Assembly: GCA_963971405.1 (NCBI GenBank)
Contig: OZ020484.1
Span: 38,152,770 to 38,216,769 of the forward strand
Reading direction: 5' to 3'
DNA: 64,000 nucleotides
Source: Psococerastis gibbosa
Lineage: Eukaryota; Arthropoda; Insecta; Psocodea; Psocidae
Shown in pieces: positions 23,301 through 33,652 of the stretch. Each line of letters begins with the position of its first letter. The stretch's first letter is position 1. The notes beneath the pieces are model-generated. The model was given only the letters and a program-made list of their open reading frames with translations, did no database searches and was not told the origin of the DNA. The position numbers and the translations under genes were made by a program.

Positions 23301-25054
23301 TATTTATAAAGAACGAATTTAGATCTAAACGCACAGTACTAATGTGTACAGTGATTAATTGCGTACCTTCGGTTAAAAGTTCAAAAAGTCAGATAGGGTA
23401 GATATGAATTTGTTTATGGTATTTGCTTATTATAGGTAAGCCAAGAGCCACGAAAAACCTCAAGCGTTGTGTCTTTTAACGAAATCTTATAGTTTACGCA
23501 AAATAAAGAAGGGGATGCCTGGATGCAGTAAATATTCCTTTAAAATATATTGAGCTGCAGCTTACCTGAAACAATAAGAAAAATTAAAATTAGGCGGGAA
23601 AAGTAAGTTCTCATCTCACTATAAATACTTAGAATTTATAAGAAAATTGCTTAGTTTCGTGCAGAGATTTTTTTAGTAATAGGCTTTCTTACATTCAACC
23701 TATGGGGGCCACGGCTACCATTACTCAGACGGAATTTAAAAAAAAAAACACTATACTACAACAGTAGTACGATACTGTATAGTGCTCAAAATTTGATGAG
23801 AGACAATGTCCGACCGACAATGGCAACAAATCTATTCAGCAATCAAATCAAAATGGTAAATCATCCGTGCCCAATTTAAAAAAAAAAAAATACGCTAAAA
23901 CACGGGTAGACAAATAGAATTATACACTAAAAACAAACTAAGAGAACAATACTACATTACAGATCATTAGCATGGGCGCTGTTGTTTACTCAAACTAATT
24001 AAAAACGCCCTCACAATATATTCCAAAGAAACATTCCTAACGTTCATCGTTGCAAACGAATGCAACAATCGTATTCAAAGAAGTTATGCACATTTTTTCA
24101 AGTTTCATAAAAAAAAAACAATCTCTACTTGAAGGGATGTATTGTAAGCGTGCATGCTTTCCGACACGAGGAGTGTAAAGTAATTTGGTTACATATACAC
24201 TGTCCCATTCCAACAAAATGCGACAACTATTCTTTTGGAGGAATGTTGAAGCGTGGCCTGCACGTGGCTCATTCGATATCGTTGACTGCTCACGAAAATT
24301 ACGAATATTTTTGTAGGAATTCTTACACTAACAGCTTCATAGTAAAGTAACCATAAACAATTCGGGTGCTTTAAAAATGACTGAATACTTTTCTGTAACA
24401 GCAAAAAAAGTATAGGAAAAAATTAGACGGGAAAGTGCCTGTAAAATCATGATTATGCAACCAGCTTAACATGGAATAATGGAGACAACCCCTTGTCTTG
24501 TCAGTCGTACCACACCATCCTACGGTATAGCGGGTACTGGAGTCAAGATTCAAGAAGAACTTGGTTTCTATAATATAGGAACATTGCAAACTCATATAGA
24601 TCTCCAATACGTGTGTGTGCACTGTCATAAAAAAACAGTTGTTGTGGTGCAAAACAGAACTCAACAAAACAAGCATATAAAAAACTATTGAACGGACCAA
24701 CAGCTTGGCATCATGAGAGAGTGATAATAGAGCACGATTCTGATCAATCACTCAGTATGCTATTTAATAAACAATAACAGGTGGGGGCGGTGCCTGGAAT
24801 ACGCAACAACACAGATACGACTTGTAACAGGGAAGGCGGCAAGTATCTTTATAGATTGCGCAAACCCTTAATGCTGACGGCAAGCAGGAGACCAATTTTC
24901 GTATTATTTCGGAAAATAATTGTTTTTGTTATAATCAATTTGAATTACATGATCTGACATTCTAATGCATCAGTATTCTATACTTTTCCCCTTGCCGAAA
25001 TAGAAAATATAATTTTGTGCGTGCTTTATACATTTTAGTATCTTATGTCTGGTG
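20356..25054. other. 4.7 kb without a recognised gene
   Basis: AT-rich DNA. An 86-codon frame at 21161-21421 (plus) has a fairly balanced residue composition and may be a decayed coding fragment, but no domain is recognised. A 155-codon minus frame (22428-22895) is cysteine- and aromatic-rich in the manner of chance frames. A diverged partner of the palindromic repeat lies at 23166-23265. Confidence 0.4.
23166..23265 (+). repeat. Diverged relative of the 62576-62867 palindromic repeat
   Basis: It has GAATTCGGGCTAATGGGCC, then TCGACACCTTCAGAGG, then TAGACTTTGAAGATTGTAT. These correspond in order to AATCCGGGCTGATGGGCC, TCGACATCTTCAGTGG and TAGACTTCTAAGATTGTAT at 62625-62735. Only one arm is present. 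Confidence 0.65.
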
Positions 25055-25215
25055 CACAAGCCCAGCACGCGCGAGTCACCGACAATTTTTGTCACTGTAG
25101 CAAATAGGTAGTTTGAAGACCACGGAGCTAACTTCAGAAGAGTCTGGCGTGAAGCCGAGCGCACACTGGTGCACGGTTTTCCTCTCGACAGCCAAGAGCA
25201 CTGGTCAGCGTCAAG
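25055..25215 (+). repeat. Dispersed repeat shared with 33195-33335 and 6840-6945
   Basis: GCACGCGCGAGTCACCGAC with a following ATTTTTGTC recurs at 33199-33230 as GCACGCGCGAGTCATCGAC. The later part (GGCGTGAAGCCGAGCGCACA) recurs near 6912. Ends are not defined. Confidence 0.55.
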
Positions 25216-25272
25216 AATCTTCTGACGTTGACTCGCGTCGCGTCAGTGAGTACCGCGCCATAGGTATTAGGT

Positions 25273-25469
25273 AGGTAAGGCAAGGACGGATACAAGGGGG
25301 GTGGTAGGGGGGGTTGCTGCCCCCCCCCCAAAAAAAAAATTTGGTAAATCTATTGTAAATTAAGTTATTACGCTCTAATTTAGTCGATCCTACATAAGTT
25401 TTTCCTATTTAGACCCTCTGCTACCCCCCCCCCCCCCCAAAATGGGCTGGATCCGTCCCTGAGGTAAGG
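25273..25469. mobile_element. hAT-like MITE with 8-bp target duplication
   Basis: The element is 25281-25461 (181 bp). It starts CAAGGACGGATAC and ends GGATCCGTCCCTG, an imperfect terminal inverted repeat. It is flanked by AGGTAAGG at 25273-25280 and again at 25462-25469. An 8-bp duplication with CA/TG-type ends fits the hAT superfamily. G and C tracts lie just inside each end (15 C at 25424-25438). There is no coding capacity. A truncated copy is at 5724 and a similarly built element is at 47889. Confidence 0.82.
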
Positions 25470-26542
25470 CCAAGTAAATACATGTAATATGTTAACACTT
25501 TCGGCGGTATAGTCCTAGGAGGTTTTAGTTGAGAAATAGTACACCAGGCCAGCTTTCATGATAATACCATTTCCCAACTATTTAACTATTTTATAATATT
25601 ATATCATTTTTGGGGGCTTATACTCGAGAAACTATACAGAATAGTTGAAAAAGGGTGAGGAAGAAATATGGAGGATGTAGTCAGAATAGGGACCTTGTTA
25701 ATCGAAAAACAATATAGCAGGTCAAGTGCATTAGCAAAGAAAACCGGGTCTGCCCGTCATGGACAATTGCAGGACAGATATACACGTATATGTAGAAAAA
25801 TGTGGTATTCTGTAAGAAGGCATTTAAATGAACGACGAGGATGATTGCAACAGACATTTAGTAATAGCCGGAGGGAGAGGTGCGGTGTGCCATAGCAAGG
25901 CACGAACAAGTTCGAAGACGCTCACGAAGTACTCTATGTCTTGGCGATGGACCCCCCATGCGTTGTGCATAACTCAATTTCTCTTCCTACAGCTGAGTGG
26001 TGTGATCGTGCATCATTGGTTAGCATCTGCCCGAGTACACAAGGGTTACAACAGACCGCTGCGAATTACGAAAATAAACTCCAGACATGTCCTCATGTGT
26101 TCCTCTAATTGAATGGTTGTTGACAGATGGTGCCAATGACACTGTGACATCTTCATTGCCGTTTGTTGTACCAATAATAACTATAGATAAATTACCAACA
26201 GGTATCATAGATGGTTGAAAATGGTTGTAATTCTGTTACTAGGTTACTCTATGAATATTTAATTGTCCGAGACGGGGCCGGAGGATCTCAAGTCTTGATT
26301 CAGATACCGGCGCTCACAAGGGCGGCTCCAACTGCAAAATGTGCAACCAAAAATCGACTCTGATGGATTGTCCTTGTCCATGTTTTGGTATAAGGTTATA
26401 TGAAGCAGAAGACAAAATTTGTAGACAAAGTTTTCAGTCGAGCATCCACTATGAGGCGGTAAGTCTACCAGTATGGCGATTAGTATTACCTTATTCTTGG
26501 GGTTTAAAATGTAAACAAATCCATTTTGAATGTCACTTTCCA
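25470..26542. other. 1.1 kb without a recognised gene
   Basis: Short frames only, including overlapping ones near 25828-26112 and 26259-26605 with no motif. No repeat partner was noticed. Confidence 0.45.
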
Positions 26543-26965
26543 TTAGGGGTATTCACTGTGTTGGTCGAAAAGGGAAAAAGGGAGAATGGGAAAATAGAGA
26601 AATAGCTCAGCGTGAGGATACCTCCTCCAACCATAGAAATAGAAAAACCTAACCTAACTTACCCCCAAAGTTCCTTTGCCTTTTGCTATTAACTTATGAA
26701 CATCTACTGTAATTCACTTCTAGCCACATGTTTCCTTTAGTTGTTGTTTTTTTTTTTTTATTAATTTCTGTCACAGAGCTCATTTTTTCAATAAAATAAA
26801 AATAAAATGCCCAATTCAAAAGCAAAACAACAAATATGGCCATGCAGTTTCCCAACGTACCGGTTGGGTAAAGTGCATGGGAAAGTGTTAGAAATTTTCT
26901 ACGTAGAAAAACTGGAGTTCTATTTTTCTACTTTCCCTTAGGGTAAACCAAGTAAACCCTATTAT
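26543..26965 (+). mobile_element. TTAGGGG-ended MITE, older copy
   Basis: It starts TTAGGGGTATTCACTGTGTT and shares long stretches with 62124-62572, including AAATAGCTCAGCGTGAGGAT and GAAAAACCTAACCTAACTTA. Its right end is eroded (ACCAAGTAAACCCTA against the expected ACCAAACACAGTGAATACCC). It is non-coding. The CCTAACCTAA words are internal to the repeat and are not telomeric arrays. Confidence 0.8.
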
Positions 26966-27036
26966 AAAATTATCTTGTTTACATTTTTAATCCAAGGTTA
27001 AGATTAAAATTAATCGCCATAGTAGGCCCCCTGCAT
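26966..27036 (+). repeat. Dispersed repeat shared with 49141-49207
   Basis: AAAATTATCTTGTTTACATT and a later GCATAGTAGGCCC-like end (here CCATAGTAGGCCCC) recur at 49141-49207. Partial copies of the GTTTACATTTTTA word are near 27378 and 33434. Confidence 0.6.
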
Positions 27037-27052
27037 AGTAAACAAAAGATTT

Positions 27053-27354
27053 ATAGAATGTAAGGCACTATATACCCGGGTATTGTCATCCGCCATTTTA
27101 TATCCTATAATTCATATAAGGTAAGTATTATAAGAAAATAAAATATTCAAAAGAACGAAAACACGATTTAGTATTTTTTTATTATGTATTTCCCTAATTG
27201 GTAGAACGTTTGTTTAAAATAATAATACATAAACAACGATACATTTCTAAAAATAAATAGTGAAACACCCAATGCTTTGCTTATACACCAAACGTAAAAT
27301 GGTTACAAAATGGCGGATGACAATACCTGTCTAATATAGAGCCCTAATAGAATG
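27053..27354. mobile_element. hAT-like MITE with 8-bp target duplication ATAGAATG
   Basis: The element is 27061-27346 (286 bp). Its arms contain GGTATTGTCATCCGCCATTTT (left, about 27080-27100) and the reverse complement at 27312-27338. The outer ends are TAAGGCACTATATA and, reversed, TAGGGCTCTATATT, giving roughly 43 bp of imperfect inverted repeat. ATAGAATG occurs at 27053-27060 and 27347-27354. It encodes no protein. Confidence 0.75.
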
Positions 27355-28405
27355 CAAACATGTCATTATAAAATTGTTTTGTTTACATTTTTATCCTCTG
27401 TAATACGTTACGTTGGTACCTCGTTCTGCGGCTGCTGGTTGCGCCAGGTTGTGTATTCTTTCCCGCTACTCATTCATTCCATTAAGATGGGTGGACAATG
27501 GTGCGAGCGCCGGCGCAGATCAAAGGCTCTCATCAGTCCCCTTGTGCTTCCGAGAGCATGCTGATGATGAGATAATAATGACTGTGAAGACTCGACCCCA
27601 TATGTTTCCAATGCACTTCCGACTTCCGAGAGGACAACATGAAGAAGATCAGCCAAGCGACAAGTATACATTGAGTAAATGTATAGGTTAACACAGGTCA
27701 ATTTTAACTTGGGGCACTTAGTTTAAGAAAGAGGTAACTAAACAAATACACATATTCGTTTCATTACTTTTTGGTTATATAACACATTAGTGTCGGAAAA
27801 GTCTGGAGCCATTTGCAGCAAACGTACCAGCAGAGTTATTAGTCTAGAGACGAACAGCTACCATTTTCGACGTGGACAGAGAATTAGAAAGTTGGCCAAA
27901 ACCAAAAAAATGGTCATTGCCTCACAAATAAAATTGGTGGGGGTGTTTTACTGTAGGTACCGCATTGTACAAAGTAATGAGGTTAATTCATGGCGTGACA
28001 ATAATGAAATTAAAGATTGTAATTTTCTCAGTGTTTGAAGAAATTATGGCAAATTATGGCTGGCTGGTTGGTTGTTATTTTCTATCTAGCGTGTTACAAC
28101 CGAAGACAGTATTTTTCTCATGAATATGAAAATGCAGATAATAGCGTATTATGAGAATTTTCAACAGGGGGACTAACTACATATCTCATAACAGGAGGTC
28201 AAAAATACGCACGCTATTTACAATGAACATGCCGAAGGCTTGTTGGATAACTATACTGTGTACAGGTAATTTAATTGCATACCCGGGGTGGTGATTTTGA
28301 GAATGTTATAGGCATAAATTCAATTTTACATAATCTCATGACAAATTTTTGCGAGCCACATACAGTAGGAACCAAAGAAATGCATAGTGTAGCATGTTTT
28401 GTTTG
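27355..28405. other. Region without a recognised gene; small GC-richer patch
   Basis: The segment 27400-27700 is more balanced in base composition and has overlapping open frames on both strands (70-92 codons). None shows a domain. The remainder is AT-rich. Confidence 0.4.
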
Positions 28406-28570
28406 GATCTGACGTCATTTGCATACAAATTGATAAGAAGACTGGGGTTGGTTGTCCCTAGCTACTGTATAGGACTCGACGCCACGAATTAATAGAAGAA
28501 GGTCACATCCATAGCGAAGGACAAGCAAGTCCAGTCTTCTTATAGAATTACAAACAAATGACGTCAGATC
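28406..28570. repeat. 165-bp foldback element
   Basis: The left arm begins GATCTGACGTCATTTG and ends in AAGAAGACTGG. The right arm is the imperfect reverse complement, ending CAAATGACGTCAGATC. The arms are about 40 bp. No target duplication is evident and nothing is encoded. Confidence 0.75.
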
Positions 28571-28637
28571 TACTTACAACCAGTAACAAGGGAAATGAAT
28601 GCATATAGGATCCTATTATATTTCATTGACCAGCCAC

Positions 28638-29084
28638 TAAGGCGGGTATTCCATATGCGTACAACGTCAATGAAAATTATGAAATTGAAGGACATTTCAA
28701 TTTCTCATTGATGGCGGCCATTCCATATGTTTTTTTTCAAAAACTGACAATTTTCAATTGAAGCTTATGCGCCAAATTTTTGAAATGTGTTTGCATTTGT
28801 TTCTTGAAATTGTATTTGTTTTCTTCGTCGCCTTATTATTTAAACCTCATTATAATTTTTATACAGAAATGCTTTCTTTTTAGAGAAATCAATTAAAATA
28901 GTTGTACTTGTCATATCCCATGACGCCATTTTTTAATTTTAGATTGTTTGTTTCATTGTTTGTGATTTTACTCTACGATCAGTTGATCATTGATCAATTT
29001 TAACAATGGCATAGAGTAAAATTGAAATGTCCTTCAATTTCATAATTTTCATTGACGTTGTACGTATATGGAATACCCGCCTAA
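28638..29084. mobile_element. GGCGGG foldback MITE (441 bp) with shared core
   Basis: The element is 28641-29081, with TAA on both sides. The terminal inverted repeats are about 63 bp with a single mismatch and begin GGCGGGTATTCCATAT. The centre contains CATGACGCCATTTTTTAATT and GATCATTGATCAATTTTAAC. Both words recur in the cores of the elements at 31608 and 53728. It is non-coding. A 3-bp TWA duplication would fit a PIF/Harbinger-like MITE, but TA plus chance is also possible. Confidence 0.8.
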
Positions 29085-29531
29085 GCATTACACAACAGTA
29101 TCACAAATCGTGGATTGCTACGATTTGGATGAGTACGATTATAAAAGAGCGGTGTTTATTTCCGGCTGGCTATTTATGGTGTGATAGTTCTAAAAATTAT
29201 GACGGCTCAATTAAGTTAAGGATCAACTGTGCCCTTGCGGGGCACTGAAAGTGAGACGACCGGGCCTTAACTTTTAATACTTCTCCTTTCGCTGTACCAT
29301 AAGCCATATACTTGTTAACTTACGACCAGCTGGAGAATGTAAAGCTGGAGGGGCCGCTGCCTTTTTAGAAATACAATAGAAAGTTGTTCATTACGAAATA
29401 GAAAAGTATTCAAATTTATTTTCGGGAATCACATTACTGACTGAAACGACACCGCGTCTACATTATTATTATTCTTTAAATTAAGGAATATATTTATTAA
29501 GTCGACAAGTAAGATCGGGAACACTAACAAA
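29085..29531. other. Region without a recognised gene
   Basis: A plain AT-rich flank between the foldback MITE and the reverse-oriented X element. Confidence 0.5.
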
Positions 29532-30204
29532 AGAACCGGTCCGAGTTTACTCGAACATGCTTTCCAATTTATCAAAATTAGTAGATAGAGAAAATGAGTA
29601 ATTTCATGGTAAATAACAATCCTATGGTTAAATTTCCAATGTCTCCGGGGGGGGGGGGGGGGTGTCCACCTGACGTCACTCGTCACTAGTGGTGAGGTAA
29701 ATTCTAGATAGGTCAGACCAACACATTACCACACAGCAATACTGGCAGGGCACGCAATGCATTTGTTTGAGTGAATTTTCTATCATTTTTTCAAAAACAT
29801 TTTTTTGTACAAAACCAAATACTTTTTTGGGAAAGCAACCTGTCCGGTTTCGTAACTCAATTTAACACCTAAAACATACCTGAAGGTAGAAATCATCGAT
29901 AGAAAGGTGTCGCAGAAAAATTATTTTTTAGTCATTTTTCATTAAAATTTAGTCATTTTTATTTTTTTACCCCCAGAAGCAAACTATCAAGGGGCAAGCG
30001 ACCCCCCGCATTTTATCAACATTAACAACAACTACAATATATGTGAATTTAAAAGAAATCGTTGGAGCCGTTTTTGGCAAATAATTTTTTTAGACGTTTT
30101 TTTGAAGTTTTTTGAAAATAAAACCCCCCCAAATTGAGTTAGCCCAAAATAAAAAAAATGGTCCCGAGGTATGATTTTTGTGAAACTACATGCCGAATTT
30201 CATA
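29532..30204 (-). repeat. X-family dispersed repeat, truncated, reverse orientation
   Basis: It starts with AGAACCGGTCCGAGTTTACT and the GCTTTCC word. It then follows the reverse complement of 13320-13950 closely, including the G run at 29647-29662. It stops at GCCGAATTTCATA, before the hairpin end seen in other copies. Confidence 0.82.
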
Positions 30205-30416
30205 CGCCGCCAGTTGCAATAAATTTTGGCGGCGCATTTTAAAATTATTTTTGTTCCCACAGCTGCTGAACAATATTTCCTAATTCATGAATAAGATCCA
30301 ATGCGCATTGAAGAAAATTATTAAAATTATCTCATTGGGTTGTGTTAAAGAATAATTGCTGTTCGTTTCCTATAATTCAGAATATTGAATCATGCTACAG
30401 TGGGACCCATTTGTAG

Positions 30417-30690
30417 GAACCTTGAGAGAGCTGAAGCTGTTGCTAGATTCCGCCTCAATACCGGCCATGACTACCTTTAGGCCCACCTACACCGCATTGG
30501 TCTTGCCGCCGATGACACATGTCCACTATGTCACGGTGGAAGAATGGACGAAGATCACCTGAGGGACTGCACGGCTCTCACCTACCCGAACGATGACTTG
30601 GTGAACCGCTACTGGGAAGCTCGGCGACGAATGGTTGAACTACCACGTTCGGGCGTTGGATAAAGTAAAGTAAAGCAAGTAAGTATAATT
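30417..30690 (+). pseudogene. Non-LTR retrotransposon polyprotein 3' end with zinc-knuckle-like motif, broken
   Basis: One frame reads AVARFRLNTGHDYL, an in-frame stop, AHLHRIGLAADDTCPLC, then HLRDCTAL and a final YWEARRRMVELPRSGVG before a stop. The TGHDYL-stop-AHLHRIG block and the C-x2-C, H, C spacing are typical of the region after the RNase H-like domain in Jockey/R1/I-type retrotransposons. Immediately after the stop comes a TAAAG repeat tail (about 30661-30690). Only the 3' end is present, and the premature stop shows it is dead. The product would have been part of the replication polyprotein. Confidence 0.85.
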
Positions 30691-31607
30691 CAGAATAAAA
30701 AATTAGTTTCGTTATCATGTTATGCTGCTAATAACTTTCGTTGCAAATGAAATTGTAATTCGCCACAAGATGTAAAATGAAAGTAAACTGCAAGTAAAAA
30801 GGGGAGTGCCAGTGTTAGTGCGAGTGAGGGCTATTTATTAGACAGATATTACGTTACTTAACGCAGGCCGAGCTTCGCTGCAGGGGTCTATAGGCGTGTC
30901 TGCACTGAAACACACTATTGTTTTCCAGCGGACCCCTATCAATAAAGCACTGGAGCCGGAGAAAACTACATGTCCATGTAAGGCTCGGACGATGAGAGAA
31001 AAAAATGGGCCGCGTCCACCTCCCTATTTAGCATGAAACTAGTAGGTAAATCAGCGAGGGAATAGAACAAGTCATTACCATAAGTCAAGCGATTGCAGGT
31101 GGGGCATAGGTCACTCATGGCAGTCAATGAGAGCAACGAGACCAGGCCAGCTATGGGAAACGCCGAAGTGCGTGCCGCATTCAACAGTCAGCTTTCTTCC
31201 TATAGGGCGAAAAAGGGCAGTTACATCAGCGCACTTTAGTCACGATAAGATGAAAATTGTCACCTTATAGTTACCTGGAGAAATTGCAAATTTATTCCAA
31301 CATACAGAAATAATAGGAAAAGGTCAAATAGGGTATTTAGCTCTGTATCGCAAGTTAATCTTTCAATGAGCAAAAGAGTGTAGTTACTAGCCACAGGGAG
31401 CTATCAATCGCCGCTCATACCACGAGGTCCTTGATTGTAGCCCAACTTTGACACCTTGCTGTAGTGCAGGTTGAGGTGTAACTCTAGCCGGTTCAGCAAA
31501 CCTATGTTCAATGCACCTTACTAAAAGTCATCCTGTTTGTTTCAATCTGTTACAATAGTAGTGTGCAATAGTGTAGGAAAACGTGTAAGGCATTATTTTT
31601 ATTATAA
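30691..31607. other. Region without a recognised gene
   Basis: Only short frames (30966-31184, minus, 72 codons) with no domain. A moderately GC-rich patch lies around 30860-31200. Confidence 0.45.
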
Positions 31608-31936
31608 AGCAGACATTCAAGACTTAGGCGGGGTTTCCATCGATCTCGCATTGCAGAATGCAAATGACATTGACGGAAATTTGAATTTTTCTTTTTATAG
31701 AAATCTATTAAAATGTTTGTAATTAACATATCCCATGAAGCCATTTTTTAATTTTAGTTTGTTTGTGATTTTACTCTATGATTGTTGATCAATTTTAACT
31801 ATGGCATAGAGGAAAACAAACATTTCATTTGCATTCTGCAATGCGAGATCGGTGGAAACCCCGCCTAAGTCTTGAATGTCTGCTACCACGTCACCCTTTT
31901 TGTAAATAGCCCTAGCCGGTCGGTGGAATGGGCGCC
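31608..31936. mobile_element. Composite foldback element, left arm truncated
   Basis: A palindrome runs from GCAGACATTCAAGACTTAGG through GGGGTTTCCA to the mirrored CTAAGTCTTGAATGTCTGCT. Its core shares the CATTTTTTAATTTTAG and TTGATCAATTTTAACTATGG words with 53728-54111. On the right the outer module continues through AAATAGCCCTAGCCGG to GGAATGGGCGCC. On the left the equivalent outer module is missing, so that arm was lost after insertion. Confidence 0.8.
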
Positions 31937-33194
31937 TAAGAAAGGGCTTTACAGTCCTAACTCCGCTAGGTTGGCTTAGTAATGGAACAAAAAGTCAATA
32001 TTTATATTTATTTATTTATTTCGTCCGATTGTCCCTTAAAGAGAAGTTCAGCAGCGTAAAGCTGAGATGATCCGAGCGGGTCCAAAGAAATCGCATATCT
32101 TTCAGCACTGCTACGAACAGGTACTAAAGCTAGTGATACCGTATGTAGCAGACACTCCGAATCTGTTCAGGAAAACTGCAATAAATGCGCACAAAAATGT
32201 CAACCAGAAGAATTTGCTCTTTGTACCTAATCTCGATCAGGCTGTAACATCTTAAATCTGCCGTACGTGGTCTACTCAAGCGACTGTGGATGGAGCAGCT
32301 GAAATCACCTGAAATGTACACGACTCGTGACGGCCGACGGGCCAGGTGCGTGTTTCCATGTTGGCCTGGACCCTGGACCACCAGCACTTTCATTCGGACC
32401 GGCGCATCTGACACCATGGCCTCTTAATTACAAAATATCGCTGTACATACAAGGGGTCAATCATCCCAAAGAAAGTGAAGAGCAGTAGCGCACATGTGCA
32501 CCGGATGCTCCATAATTTGCCGCACGAGGGTGCCAAGGAAAGGAAAAATGGAAAAACTTCTCCAAAGGAAACTGCAAAGCGGCATGCAATCATTTTATTG
32601 GCAGAACAATACCGGAGAGTTTTAAGCCGAGAAAATAGGGGAAATTAGAGGAAATAGTAATTTAGTATTGAGTCTGGAATGCGCTTGGTTGATAACGAGT
32701 GCACTGAAGAATTAATATTTGCATACATTGGCTTCAGTGAATGTGGAAACAGAGTTTGTTGCATAATCACAATACTTAGACGGTATCACTATGAATTACT
32801 GTATTCAAAAACTATTACAATACCTACAGTGCATCATAAGAAGTCCGCAATTAATTTCTTTTTACATACAAAACAGTCCGATTTCTTAAAAAGCTTGAAC
32901 GAGGTACGACACTCTTTTCACTTCCTCTGCTACACATCAGATTCTCGTCATTTATCACTGACTCGGTTCCTATGAGCGTGCTTTGTCCGCAATGGGATGA
33001 CCGTGACCCAACGCCCTAAAGGAGACAAAGCCCACAGCACCGAGCAGTCAGGACCTTGAATGATAAAAAGGGCCTCAACCGCAGATGATCTTCACGTTTC
33101 AGGCCCACTAACTAATTATGCACCAGGATTCACTCATCACTATTTATCAATACTAAACTGAGGAATTTCCCTGAAATCAATAGTAGTAAGGCCC
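31937..33194. other. Unrecognised DNA with codon-like stretches
   Basis: From about 32060 to 32640 there are consecutive open stretches on the plus strand in changing frames. One starts MIRAGPKKSHIFQHCYEQVL; another near 32470-32645 contains KSSSAHVHRMLHNLPHEGA. The base composition is less AT-rich than nearby DNA. This could be a decayed coding sequence, but no family is recognised. Confidence 0.3.
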
Positions 33195-33335
33195 ATTTGG
33201 CACGCGCGAGTCATCGACGATTTTTGTCCCCCTCGACAAGCCCAGAACAGCAAAAATCTTATGAAGTTGATTCTGTGGCTTTCCGACACCCTCTTGCTAC
33301 GATGTAAAAAAGATATCCGCAACTCACGCGTGCCT
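33195..33335 (+). repeat. Dispersed repeat shared with 25055-25215
   Basis: GCACGCGCGAGTCATCGAC followed by ATTTTTGTCC matches 25058-25090. GGCACGCGCGAGT at the left and ACTCACGCGTGCC at the right form a short inverted repeat, suggesting these are the ends of a small element. Confidence 0.5.
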
Positions 33336-33494
33336 AAGGCCCGGTACACACGAACGATTATTGTTATCTTAACTTGGGATGAAAATGTAAGCAAGATAAA
33401 TTTATAATGGAAAGTAGTAATCAAAATAGTTTTGTTTACATTTTTAACCCCAGCAGATTCTTCTTGTCTTGGCTTACTTGGCCTCACTCAGGTG

Positions 33495-33652
33495 CATGGT
33501 TTTCCCCTCGACACTACAGCGACCCAGAAATATTCTGAAGACCATTCAGAAATACACTGTATTTTTGCACAAACCAATCACCAACCCATTTGCTCCAAAG
33601 ACAAATGACAAATTTCCCAGCGCGCCTACCGTGTTGAGTTCGTCCGTGTGAA
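33495..33652 (+). repeat. Dispersed repeat, partner of 16752-16905
   Basis: It shares GGTTTTCCCCTCGACAC, ATTCAGAAATA, CAATCACCAACCCATTT and GTCCGTGTG with 16752-16905 in the same order. Confidence 0.6.

Noticed and set aside
26640..26665. CCTAACCTAACTTA, and GGTTAGGTTAGG at 48820, resembling insect TTAGG telomeric repeats.
   Set aside because: Only two units each. The first is part of a MITE shared with 62215-62240.
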